From positions 1-10,891 of the forward strand of contig JBHIBY010000074.1 in assembly GCA_046759305.1 (NCBI GenBank): a DNA stretch of 10,891 nt, read 5' to 3'. A model generated the notes under the pieces. That model was not told the DNA's origin. It saw nothing but the letters and a program-made list of their open reading frames with translations, and did not search any database. Each line of letters opens with the position of its first letter. The stretch's first letter is position 1. Position numbers and translations under genes: made by a program. Positions 1 to 6,342 of the stretch are shown piece after piece. The stretch comes from JADFRG01 sp046759305. Its GTDB lineage: Bacteria; Chloroflexota; Anaerolineae; Anaerolineales; E44-bin32.

Positions 1-5
1 ATATT

Positions 6-431
6 GTGAACCTTGACGACGATCTGTGGACCTGCCCCGAGTGCGGGCATCGATTTGTCACCCCCAACATCTGGCATTCGTGCGGGAACTACGAGCTGGA
101 AGATCACTTCGTGGATCGAGAGGCCGCGGTCCGGGAGACATTCACGGAGCTCGAGCGGATCGTTCAGGAGATCGGACCGGTCACGGTCTACGCCCAAAAG
201 ACGCGCATCGTCTTTCAGGTCCGCACTCGCTTCGCGGCCGTGATGACTCGCAAGAAGTGGCTCAATTTGCAGCTCTGGCTTCGCCGTGAAGTCTCACATC
301 CGCTGCTTCAGAGGGTTGAGATGTTCACCTATCGTGACCATGGCCATATCTTCCGCTTACAATCCCCGCAGGACATCGACGAACAGCTGGTCGCATTTCT
401 TCGTGAATCGTATGCCTTGGGAAGTATGTAG
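6..431 (+). CDS. DUF5655-type protein with N-terminal zinc ribbon
   Basis: This 141-residue protein of unknown function starts at GTG 6. The frame is open to the window edge, so the true start could lie upstream. Residues 8-26 form a treble-clef-like metal site: W8, then C10-P-x-C13-G, then W23-H24-S-C26. The rest (about 32-138) is a compact alpha/beta domain with charged and aromatic positions (VYAQKTRIVFQVR, then a Lys-Lys-Trp stretch, then HIFRLQSP). That layout matches the family NCBI/Pfam call DUF5655, which often follows such a ribbon. The biochemical role of the family is not known to me. It ends at TAG 429-431, and about 270 bases separate it from the next gene, so it is probably not cotranscribed. 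The family call is from memory of the motif pattern. The coding call is firm. Confidence 0.85.
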   Translation: MNLDDDLWTCPECGHRFVTPNIWHSCGNYELEDHFVDREAAVRETFTELERIVQEIGPVTVYAQKTRIVFQVRTRFAAVMTRKKWLNLQLWLRREVSHPLLQRVEMFTYRDHGHIFRLQSPQDIDEQLVAFLRESYALGSM

Positions 432-548
432 ACGCTTGCGTAAGGCGCAGCTCCGTTAAAGTTCTCCGGCGGCGCACTCAAGGATCCACCCTAGCACTTG
501 GAAAGTTCCGGCTCGAGATGCGATTAATGCGAGGGCTTATGTCAAGCA

Positions 549-557
549 TGCTATACT
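549..557 (+). promoter_or_regulatory. Candidate extended -10 promoter for the SARP operon
   Basis: TGC followed by TATACT gives an extended -10 element (TGnTATAAT-like, 5 of 6 in the hexamer). It lies about 142 bases before the ATG at 699, in the only gene-free stretch upstream of the regulator. No good -35 sits 16-18 bases upstream, which is tolerable for extended -10 promoters. It would give a leader of about 135 bases. The rest of 432-698 holds no credible gene; the 62-codon frame at 518-706 has no ribosome binding site or recognisable content. Confidence 0.4.
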
Positions 558-698
558 CAAAATCACCGCAAAGACCAGCCCTTCCCGGGGACACAGGGCA
601 CACACATCTCACCAACAGCCGAACTTACGGATCGATGATCGAGAGATGGCTCCTCGGTAAGCTTAGGGTCCTCAACGCCGGTCGTCAGTGGGAACGAA

Positions 699-2627
699 AT
701 GCTTGAAGTTCGCCTGCTGGGTCAATTTGAGGTCAATAAAGACGGTGAGCGGATCGAGATTCCCTCGCGACCCGCTCAATCGCTACTTGCCTACCTGATT
801 CTCAGGGCTGGAAGAGCCCACCGGCGCGAAAAACTTGCGGGGCTTCTATGGCCCGACTCGGATGAGAAGAATGCGCGAGCAAACCTTCGACACTCCATCT
901 GGCGACTTCGTCAGGCTATCGGCGCGGAATACCTCCCTTCCGACAAAATAACCGTCAGCTTCGACTCGGATCGTGAGTACTGGCTGGATACTGCAGTCGT
1001 TGAACGAGCGGCTCCACCCGCTACCGACGACCTTATGGGGGATTTGATGGTGTACGGGGGCGAGCTGCTGCCCGGCTTCTATGAAGACTGGACCGTGCTC
1101 GACCGAGAACGCCTGCGTGCGGTTTTTGAACGCAAAATCCACAATCTGTTGGACCGGCTGTTGACGGAAAAGCGCTGGCAAGAAGCCTCCGAGTGGGGAG
1201 AGCGATGGATGGCGCTGGGCCATGTACCCGAGCCGGCATGCCGGGCGATGATGTTGGCTGCCGCCGGTATGGGCGATACCTCCGGAGTGGCTGCAATCTA
1301 CCGCCGCTGTGAGGATGCTCTGCGCACGGAGTTGGGAGTTGAGCCCTCGGAGCGGACCCGCCGCGTATACGAAGAATTATCGACTGGGGGGACACCCCAG
1401 GGGCTCATTCAAGAGGAAGTTCCGCTGAGCGCTGCGGTTGGCGTGGAACGGATGTTAGCGGGTTGGCGAGAGCAGGGGGTCGAGGTTCTCGATGTCGCCA
1501 GCCTGGCTATCGTGCATGCTGCCCCGGACGGTGAGCCGTTCGAGGAGGCCGACGCGGCGCTCCTGATACGAAGCGCTCTAGAGCATGGGGTCGATGTGGA
1601 GCCATGGTTGGATCGCGCTCCCTCGCAACTGGATGCAATCCATGCCCTGCTCGATAGCTACGATCGTTATCCAAAGCAAAAGGTCAGGCGTCGGATCGTT
1701 GAGGCTTTGGCGGGATTGCGTGGGGAGGAAGTGACCGAGGCGCTCAACTTGATCGTCGCCAAGGAAGACAATCCCACCGTGCGGGCTGAAGCTGCAGTTG
1801 CTGCGGCAACCAACGGCCAAGTCGAAGGGGTGGTCGAGACCCTTCGAGTCGATTTGGTTACCAATGGTTCCGCGTCTGCCCTCGCGGCTTTCGTAGCAGT
1901 GGCCGATGAAGTTGGGCTGCCGCAAGATGTCGCGTCCTATCCGAGACTGCAAGTTGGAGCCTCACTGGCGCAGCGCCGCTGGGTTGAACACAAAGGCGCA
2001 CTGGGAAGACAAACGCTCCGCGCCGGTTTAGGCGCTGGCATTGGACTGGCTATTCAGGGACTCGGGGTCCCTTTCTTTACTGCGCTGGCCTTCCCCGCTG
2101 AGTACCGCGAGACATTGGAATTGGTATCCCTGCCAGGCTGGATACTTGGTGGAGCAATCATCGGACTCTTCATTGGATTCCTCCAAGGCGCGCTTGCAGG
2201 ATTTCTGGTCGGACTGGGGGACGCCTTGTGGCGTGAAAGGGTTCGTGCGAGGTGGATCATCGGAGGGGTTTCAGGTCTCTTTCACTCGGCGTATCTCATC
2301 GTCTTCACCGTAGCAGGATTGTTCGATCCCCCTTCGTCTGCGACCATCTACATACCGCTCAATTTCATATACGGGATCTTGGTGGGCTTAGCGTTAACCT
2401 ATGTCATCCCTCCACTCGGGTCTGCCTCCGATATGCGGCGACAATCCACCCTATCAATACGATCTGCACTCGCTTTGGCGGTAGCGACCATTCCGTACGT
2501 GCTGATCGTCTACCAACAGTATGCAAGCGTTACGTACTTATCCAGGATTTTTTATGCAGTGCTGCTCTCGCTAGGGATGGGGCTTGCTCTCGCCAACCGC
2601 GGTAGTAGCTCAGATATTGCACGCTAG
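699..2627 (+). CDS. Membrane-tethered SARP/BTAD-family transcriptional regulator
   Basis: This 642-residue protein has four parts. Residues 1-97 are an OmpR-like winged helix of the SARP type (LLGQFEV, then a Leu-Leu-Trp-Pro-Asp segment near 49-53 and Asn-Leu-Arg near 62-64, then SIWRLRQAI). Residues about 100-230 are the all-helical TPR-like bacterial transcriptional activator domain, with the typical ending ELGVEPSERTRRVYEEL. Residues about 310-400 look like HEAT-type helical repeats (VRRRIVEAL, then VRAEAAVAAA). Residues about 441-633 contain some six hydrophobic helices (roughly 441-463, 480-506, 518-541, 549-572, 586-606, 612-633). Ordinary SARPs are soluble and about 250-300 residues, and large ones carry ATPase domains, so a polytopic tail is unusual. 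A DNA-binding domain fixed to the membrane suggests direct sensing of an extracellular or membrane signal. ATG 699 has a weak GGGA five bases upstream. It is the first gene of a three-gene same-strand cluster with the Trp-ended peptide and the isoprenoid enzyme. Confidence 0.9.
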   Translation: MLEVRLLGQFEVNKDGERIEIPSRPAQSLLAYLILRAGRAHRREKLAGLLWPDSDEKNARANLRHSIWRLRQAIGAEYLPSDKITVSFDSDREYWLDTAVVERAAPPATDDLMGDLMVYGGELLPGFYEDWTVLDRERLRAVFERKIHNLLDRLLTEKRWQEASEWGERWMALGHVPEPACRAMMLAAAGMGDTSGVAAIYRRCEDALRTELGVEPSERTRRVYEELSTGGTPQGLIQEEVPLSAAVGVERMLAGWREQGVEVLDVASLAIVHAAPDGEPFEEADAALLIRSALEHGVDVEPWLDRAPSQLDAIHALLDSYDRYPKQKVRRRIVEALAGLRGEEVTEALNLIVAKEDNPTVRAEAAVAAATNGQVEGVVETLRVDLVTNGSASALAAFVAVADEVGLPQDVASYPRLQVGASLAQRRWVEHKGALGRQTLRAGLGAGIGLAIQGLGVPFFTALAFPAEYRETLELVSLPGWILGGAIIGLFIGFLQGALAGFLVGLGDALWRERVRARWIIGGVSGLFHSAYLIVFTVAGLFDPPSSATIYIPLNFIYGILVGLALTYVIPPLGSASDMRRQSTLSIRSALALAVATIPYVLIVYQQYASVTYLSRIFYAVLLSLGMGLALANRGSSSDIAR

Positions 2628-2636
2628 TATTCGGTC

Positions 2637-2653
2637 GAGCCGTAAGACGGCTC
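2637..2653 (+). promoter_or_regulatory. Intergenic stem-loop before the Trp-ended peptide gene
   Basis: GAGCCGT, loop AAG, ACGGCTC: a perfect 7-base-pair hairpin with a 3-base loop, 10 bases after the regulator's stop and 11 bases before the peptide gene's ribosome binding site. No T tract follows, so it is not a standard terminator. It could be a processing or stabilising element that sets peptide output relative to the regulator. The hairpin is visible in the sequence; its role is inference. Confidence 0.5.
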
Positions 2654-2663
2654 CTATTCGTAT

Positions 2664-2669
2664 GGAGGG
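2664..2669 (+). promoter_or_regulatory. Strong ribosome binding site of the 83-residue peptide gene
   Basis: GGAGGG lies six bases before ATG 2676. It is the best Shine-Dalgarno match in this cluster, stronger than those of the regulator upstream and the enzyme downstream. That supports the small ORF as a real and probably highly translated gene. Confidence 0.7.
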
Positions 2670-2675
2670 ATTGAA

Positions 2676-2927
2676 ATGGCAATCAAGGATAAGCCAATCA
2701 AGGAGAAGCATTGGAAAGAGATCAAAAGACTCTTAGAAGATGCCTCCAAGAAAGATAAGAAGGGAGACGACCTTCGAAAGCTATTCGACAAGAGAACTAA
2801 CGAAAAGAAGGCACAGAAGTTGGAGAAACTTGGAGAGTACGGGATAACCGAAGATGATCTGAAGGAAATCCATAGGTACTTGGAGAACATTTTTCACGAT
2901 TCGCCGCTGAAGTTCTGGTGGTGGTAG
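2676..2927 (+). CDS. Small Lys-rich peptide with C-terminal FWWW; candidate prenylated-peptide (ComX-like) precursor
   Basis: The product is 83 residues, very rich in Lys/Glu/Asp, and predicted helical, with no signal peptide or membrane helix. It ends in Phe80-Trp81-Trp82-Trp83 directly before TAG. The segment from about 45 to 75 (KKAQKLEKLGEYG, then ITEDDLKEIHRYLEN) has the spacing seen in Bacillus ComX precursors: a helix with Leu-x-Lys-Leu, a Gly, then 'I/V-T/S-x-E/D-x-L-x-x-I', a short linker with Ser/Asp-Pro, and a Trp near the C terminus. ComX precursors are usually about 55-75 residues and are isoprenylated on that Trp by ComQ. Here an isoprenoid-synthase-fold enzyme follows 63 bases downstream in the same direction. 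Base composition is A-rich compared with the neighbours, mostly because of Lys codons. Coding is well supported by the ribosome binding site and position. The ComX-like role is an inference from context. It could instead be an unrelated small basic protein or another type of RiPP precursor. Confidence 0.75.
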   Translation: MAIKDKPIKEKHWKEIKRLLEDASKKDKKGDDLRKLFDKRTNEKKAQKLEKLGEYGITEDDLKEIHRYLENIFHDSPLKFWWW

Positions 2928-2990
2928 GGGATCAATTTGACTAGCTGAAGTGAATCCTCTCTGCCTTCTGCAGTCTCGGTACACCCTGCT

Positions 2991-3965
2991 TTGACAACGC
3001 TAATCCTTCCTGATGATCCTCGCGCAGCGGAACTGCTCGGGGAGATGGACACGCGCTTCTTTGGGATCATTGAGGATTTCACTGATCCGTTGAGGTCGCT
3101 TGCCAAGATTCGCGGAACGTACGACGGAAGCGAGACCCAGGATCCATTTGAAGGACTCTCCAGCATGAATCCTGGGCTGAGTTGTACACCATGGATGTTC
3201 TGGGAGACTACGTGTGGGCTCAATGATCAGCAATTTGTCGATCTCTCATTGGGGGGCGGGCTAGTGATCCTGGCCTCCGCTCTGCTGGATCACCTAGCGG
3301 ATCGGCAAGTTAAGGATGTCGGTTCGACAGTTCTGCTGCAGTCTGCACTCCATGATCAGGGGATGATCTTAGTGCGTGGTGTTATTGCGCACGATACCGA
3401 GTTTTGGGCACATGCGGAGCGGCTTCTGAATGAGCACAGGCGTGGGTTGGCGCGGGAAATACAATGCCGCGCCGATCCGGAGCTCCTGACTGAAGAGCGG
3501 TTTGTCGAGACAGTATCCGCAAAGTTCTCACCAATTGCCTTGACGATGGTTGCGTTTCTCTCGGCAATGGATCAAAGGGACAGCATACCAGCGGTCGAGA
3601 GGTCTATTAAAGACTTGGCCGTCGCATCGCAGCTACTGGACGATCTGGGTGATTGGGAGGATGACGTGAGCCAAAAGCGATTAACGCTTTATGTCAAATC
3701 CCTCGCACCGAATGCTGACTGGACTGCGGATGAGTGGCCGACCATACGCGAGCTGCAGGAACAGATCGATCAGGAATGGGCAGAACTTGGGCTGCTGAAT
3801 CGGGTCACGGTGTGGTTGGAGCGTTCAATGGAAGCGGTTGCCAATATCAAATGTCCGGCGTGGATATCCTACCTAGATGGATATCGGGACCTGGCTGATC
3901 AGCACCTCAAGGGGCGTACTGCACGGCACATCGCTCGATCCATTCATGAACTGCTTCCTGACTAG
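2991..3965 (+). CDS. Class I isoprenoid biosynthesis-type enzyme (ComQ-like/polyprenyl synthetase fold)
   Basis: This 324-residue, all-helical, soluble protein bears the marks of class I isoprenoid synthases. A first Asp motif lies in LLDHLAD (D100 and D104). A conserved-type Lys precedes a hydrophobic helix (SAKFSPIALT, K178). A strong second Asp-rich motif is QLLDDLGDWEDD (Q214, D217, D218, D221, D224, D225), the form found in trans-prenyl diphosphate synthases, ComQ and related enzymes; terpene cyclases instead carry an NSE/DTE motif. The N-terminal Gly-Lys-Arg and the first-motif Arg-Arg-Gly of housekeeping prenyl synthases are not seen, so a specialised role is more likely than making quinone or membrane isoprenoids. 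It would bind an allylic diphosphate through Mg2+ at the Asp motifs. The start is uncertain: TTG 2991 is the first accepted start codon after an in-frame stop at 2946-2948 and has no good ribosome binding site, and ATG 3045 is an alternative. Its place just after the Trp-ended peptide suggests it prenylates that peptide. Confidence 0.8.
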   Translation: MTTLILPDDPRAAELLGEMDTRFFGIIEDFTDPLRSLAKIRGTYDGSETQDPFEGLSSMNPGLSCTPWMFWETTCGLNDQQFVDLSLGGGLVILASALLDHLADRQVKDVGSTVLLQSALHDQGMILVRGVIAHDTEFWAHAERLLNEHRRGLAREIQCRADPELLTEERFVETVSAKFSPIALTMVAFLSAMDQRDSIPAVERSIKDLAVASQLLDDLGDWEDDVSQKRLTLYVKSLAPNADWTADEWPTIRELQEQIDQEWAELGLLNRVTVWLERSMEAVANIKCPAWISYLDGYRDLADQHLKGRTARHIARSIHELLPD

Positions 3966-4065
3966 CCGCAACTGAACCACAAATTCGGGCTTGAGGCACA
4001 ATCTAGGACTTTCCGTCGATCGCCAGCTTGCCAAGCAATAGAAGAAACCCGTTAGAGATAATGAA

Positions 4066-4093
4066 AAGCGCCGGCAGTAACATGCCGGCGCTT
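4066..4093. terminator. Bidirectional stem-loop terminator between convergent genes
   Basis: A perfect 11-base-pair stem (AAGCGCCGGCA / TGCCGGCGCTT) has a 6-base loop. It sits between the end of the isoprenoid enzyme gene (+) and the end of the fmdB-type gene (-). On the minus strand the stem runs into TTTTCATTAT. On the plus strand it is followed by GATGGTTGTGTTTTGG, which is T-rich but delayed. It best terminates the minus-strand rnz-fmdB transcript and may also stop plus-strand transcription. Confidence 0.8.
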
Positions 4094-4114
4094 GATGGTT
4101 GTGTTTTGGAATAC

Positions 4115-4336
4115 TTAATTAAGGCTCGCGCAGGAGCACGACCCGCCGCAAGCGCAGCCACCGTTGCTCGGCATGAGCGTTTCTCCATCTGATTGAGCGA
4201 AGAACACAGAGATCATGCGTGAGGTGTGCTCGCTCTCGCATGCTTGGCAGACGATGGGGGAGTCAGCCTCTGCCATTGGGCGCAATTCATCGAAGACGTC
4301 ATTGCACTCCAGGCAGAGGTACTCGTAGACGGGCAT
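4115..4336 (-). CDS. FmdB-family zinc ribbon protein
   Basis: This 73-residue protein starts at ATG 4336 with the hallmark MPVYEYLC sequence. The frame is open 12 codons further upstream, but the family start is unambiguous. Two Cys pairs, C8-x-x-C11 and C30-x-x-C33, form the zinc ribbon. A tail with several more Cys in a Gly-rich setting (GGCACGGSCSC) is common in this family and is sometimes annotated separately. FmdB proteins were first linked to formamidase/amidase operons, but most are of unknown function and are often found near translation and RNA genes. It lies 45 bases downstream of rnz on the same strand, so the two are probably cotranscribed. The ribosome binding site is weak (an AGG about 14 bases upstream). 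Confidence 0.92.
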   Translation of the reverse strand: MPVYEYLCLECNDVFDELRPMAEADSPIVCQACESEHTSRMISVFFAQSDGETLMPSNGGCACGGSCSCASLN

Positions 4337-4381
4337 TGTGCGGATTCTACCTTTCCGCCCTGCGGAGGTCAATCAGAGCTG

Positions 4382-5305
4382 CTAATTCACATCCCGTCGG
4401 ATCTGAAATCGGTCGAAGTCGCGCGCTACTGTCACGTTCGGGAAGATTGCCTGCGCTTCCTTCCGGATATCCTGCTCACGGTAACGCCGCGATATATGGG
4501 TCAGGTAAAGGTGCCCTACATCCGCTTGCTTGGCGAGTTCGGCCGCCTGCCGTGCGGTGAGGTGGCCAAATTTCCGAGCCAGTTCGGCCTCTGATTCAAG
4601 ATAGGTAGCCTCGATCACCAGGCCATCCGCGCCCGCACTGTGTTCGAGAAGGCCTTCCGTGCTGCCGCAATCGCCAACGTGAACCAAGCGTGCGCCGCGC
4701 CTGGAGGATCCAAGTACTTGTTCGGGCTCGATCACGGTGCCGTCGAGGAGCTCGACCTGTTTGCCGCGGACAAGCTTGCGACGTATCGGCCCAACCGGCA
4801 CTCCCAATTCAGTCGCTCGCTCGGGCAGGAACGGGCGGCGGGAGGTCTGCTCGAATGCGAAGCCAAATGTGCCAGGACCGCGGTGTTCCACCGGAAACGC
4901 TGAAAGCTGAAAATGTTCGTCCTCTAGCAGGATGCCGGGCTCAATCGGGATCAGCTCGATTTGCACGGAAGGTCGCGCGCCTCTCAGTACGACCCCGAAC
5001 AGCAGATCGTGAATGCGCTCGAGCGCCCATGCGCTTCCCCAAATTTGAAGCTCTTCAACGGCCTCCCAGCGAGCAAAAGTGGATAAAAGCCCTGCCAGAC
5101 CCAGAATGTGATCCAGATGCCCGTGGGTGATGAGGATGCGATTGAGACGGCGAAAGCCGATTCCCGATCGTAGGATTTGACGTTGGGTGCCCTCGCCACA
5201 GTCGATGAGGATGCGGTAGTCGCGAAAGCTAACGATATGGGCGCTGAGCCCGCGATGAACGGAGGGGGCCGAAGCCGATGTGCCTAAGAAGATGAGCTCG
5301 AACAA
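4382..5305 (-). CDS. rnz: Ribonuclease Z (tRNA 3'-processing endonuclease)
   Basis: This is a 307-residue metallo-beta-lactamase-fold enzyme, the usual length for the short bacterial form. It cuts the 3' trailer from pre-tRNA in the cytoplasm. The zinc ligands are all visible: the H61-x-H63-x-D65-H66 motif (THGHLDH), H141 (PVEHRGPG), D212 (HVGDC), H248 (FGHLT) and H270 (LTHISRRY). The N terminus FLGTSASAP is diagnostic. Residues about 155-190, containing GPIRRKLVRGKQV, correspond to the flexible arm that binds the tRNA elbow. The start is TTG 5305 (reads TTG TTC GAG CTC), with AAGG seven bases upstream. It is the first gene of a likely two-gene operon with the fmdB-type gene. No active-site residue appears to be missing. 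Confidence 0.96.
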   Translation of the reverse strand: MFELIFLGTSASAPSVHRGLSAHIVSFRDYRILIDCGEGTQRQILRSGIGFRRLNRILITHGHLDHILGLAGLLSTFARWEAVEELQIWGSAWALERIHDLLFGVVLRGARPSVQIELIPIEPGILLEDEHFQLSAFPVEHRGPGTFGFAFEQTSRRPFLPERATELGVPVGPIRRKLVRGKQVELLDGTVIEPEQVLGSSRRGARLVHVGDCGSTEGLLEHSAGADGLVIEATYLESEAELARKFGHLTARQAAELAKQADVGHLYLTHISRRYREQDIRKEAQAIFPNVTVARDFDRFQIRRDVN

Positions 5306-5343
5306 GAGGTACCTTGAGTTGCCGCTGGATGACCGGGCGGGTC

Positions 5344-5349
5344 ATTTTA
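5344..5349 (-). promoter_or_regulatory. Possible -10 element upstream of rnz
   Basis: On the minus strand TAAAAT (5 of 6 to consensus) lies about 38 bases before the TTG start of rnz. The hexamer 17 bases further upstream, CAAGGC, is a poor -35, so this is only a candidate. The surrounding gap 5306-5552 contains no convincing gene. Confidence 0.3.
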
Positions 5350-5552
5350 CCTCACTCGCAATGCACGCCTTGCGGCGGAAGCGTCGTCTCCCTGCAGTGT
5401 TCCGAGGACCTCCCCACGAGCATCCTGCGCGGCGAACCCCGGCATGAACGAACGAGTTCTCCCTCAGCGGCATGTATGGGTCAAGTCTCGGTGAACTAGG
5501 AGCTGCCTGGCGTGGCGGCGAAGTTCGAATTGCAGAAGAAGGGAGACTGCAG

Positions 5553-6008
5553 CTACTTTATGTCGATGGAAGGGGTTCTTAGCGTGACCCCCGAGGAGGC
5601 CGCTGCTGCGGCGACTGCGGAAATAGTAATGAGAAGCGGTGCCATCGACGATCCACCCTGTGCTTGCATGATTCCCCACAGCGCAGCTATAGCCATTACG
5701 CCCGCCAGGTAGCGATGGGTGAATGTCCTTTGCCAAATGAACTCCGGGATCCAGCTTGGCTGGGTGTAAGCTGCCAACAGTGCGGCCATAGCAAACGCAA
5801 TGAGCATGATGCGTAAAGATGAGACAACCATAGCCAATACGAGGGCAGTAGCCGGCAAGAAAAGGGCAATCGAATAGGAGGCCGCCACCAGTCGATCTCG
5901 CCCAGCTCGTTCCTCGATAATTGCTTGGCGCGAGAATATTCCCACAGCAACAGCGATCCCCAAGTAAAGCGCCACGATCCCGGCCCACAACGAAATCTGC
6001 AGAAGCAT
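5553..6008 (-). CDS. Hypothetical five-helix membrane protein
   Basis: This 151-residue integral membrane protein has about five hydrophobic segments (roughly 5-25, 41-63, 65-82, 99-116 and 120-140). A cytoplasm-like charged loop, RQAIIEERAGRDR, lies after the first helix. The frame is open 31 codons further upstream, but ATG 6008 has a near-perfect GGAGG four bases upstream (complement of 6013-6017) and starts directly at the first helix, so it is preferred. I recognise no family and see no conserved catalytic motif. It is a single gene facing away from the alpha/beta hydrolase and pointing toward rnz, with no clear terminator after its TAG. Confidence 0.75.
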   Translation of the reverse strand: MLLQISLWAGIVALYLGIAVAVGIFSRQAIIEERAGRDRLVAASYSIALFLPATALVLAMVVSSLRIMLIAFAMAALLAAYTQPSWIPEFIWQRTFTHRYLAGVMAIAALWGIMQAQGGSSMAPLLITISAVAAAAASSGVTLRTPSIDIK

Positions 6009-6158
6009 CTGACCTCCACAATCTCTACGGTGGTTGATGCAAGTTGTATGCCTCAAGAAGCCTGGCTGAGGGGAGCAAGGAGAAAGCCGAGCCAGTTTCA
6101 AGTCAGATGTTGTGGAATCTGCGTAATCACGACGTCTTGCGGAACTCAGTGTACGTAA

Positions 6159-6167
6159 TGCTGTACT
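6159..6167 (+). promoter_or_regulatory. Weak extended -10 candidate upstream of the alpha/beta hydrolase
   Basis: TGC followed by TGTACT differs by one base from the TGC-TATACT candidate upstream of the SARP gene. The hexamer matches consensus at only 4 of 6 positions and no -35 is evident. If used, the leader would be about 170 bases and would include the palindrome at 6196-6217. Confidence 0.2.
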
Positions 6168-6195
6168 ATGGAGGATACCGGCGTAAAAGCTACGC

Positions 6196-6217
6196 GATAT
6201 CCCCCGGGGGAGATATC
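6196..6217. repeat. GC-centred palindrome in the divergent intergenic region
   Basis: The core CCCCCGGGGG is a perfect 10-base palindrome. It is flanked by GATAT on the left and ATATC on the right, with two extra bases (AG) on the right arm. It lies in the 334-base gap (6009-6342) between the divergent membrane protein and hydrolase genes, where an operator would be expected. The core has no loop, so it suits a dimeric DNA-binding protein better than an RNA hairpin. Its function is inferred. Confidence 0.45.
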
Positions 6218-6342
6218 TGGAAGTTCATCCAGCTAATCAGTAGCTAGGCCGCCAGAGCAGCTTGATACCCGAGCTTGTCGAGTCATCAAATTCCGAAGAG
6301 GCTCTCTCTTCGAAGGATCGGCCGATATTAGGAGAGGATGCC

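Noticed and set aside
518..706. 62-codon plus-strand ORF before the SARP gene
   Set aside because: It has no ribosome binding site and no recognisable protein features. It overlaps the SARP start and contains the promoter candidate, so it is probably non-coding leader sequence.
2991..2996. TTGACA as a -35 box for an internal promoter
   Set aside because: It matches the -35 consensus exactly, but the bases 16-18 downstream (around TGATCC) make a poor -10. The site also coincides with the most likely TTG start of the isoprenoid enzyme gene.
4226..4594. Plus-strand ORFs opposite fmdB and the rnz 3' end
   Set aside because: Both minus-strand genes here have unmistakable family motifs and complete zinc ligands. 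The plus-strand frames are shadows.
5464..6021. 185-codon minus-strand frame overlapping the five-helix membrane gene
   Set aside because: Its translation is rich in Cys, His and Arg with no hydrophobic helices or domain. The overlapping frame with ATG 6008 has a strong ribosome binding site and clear membrane helices.
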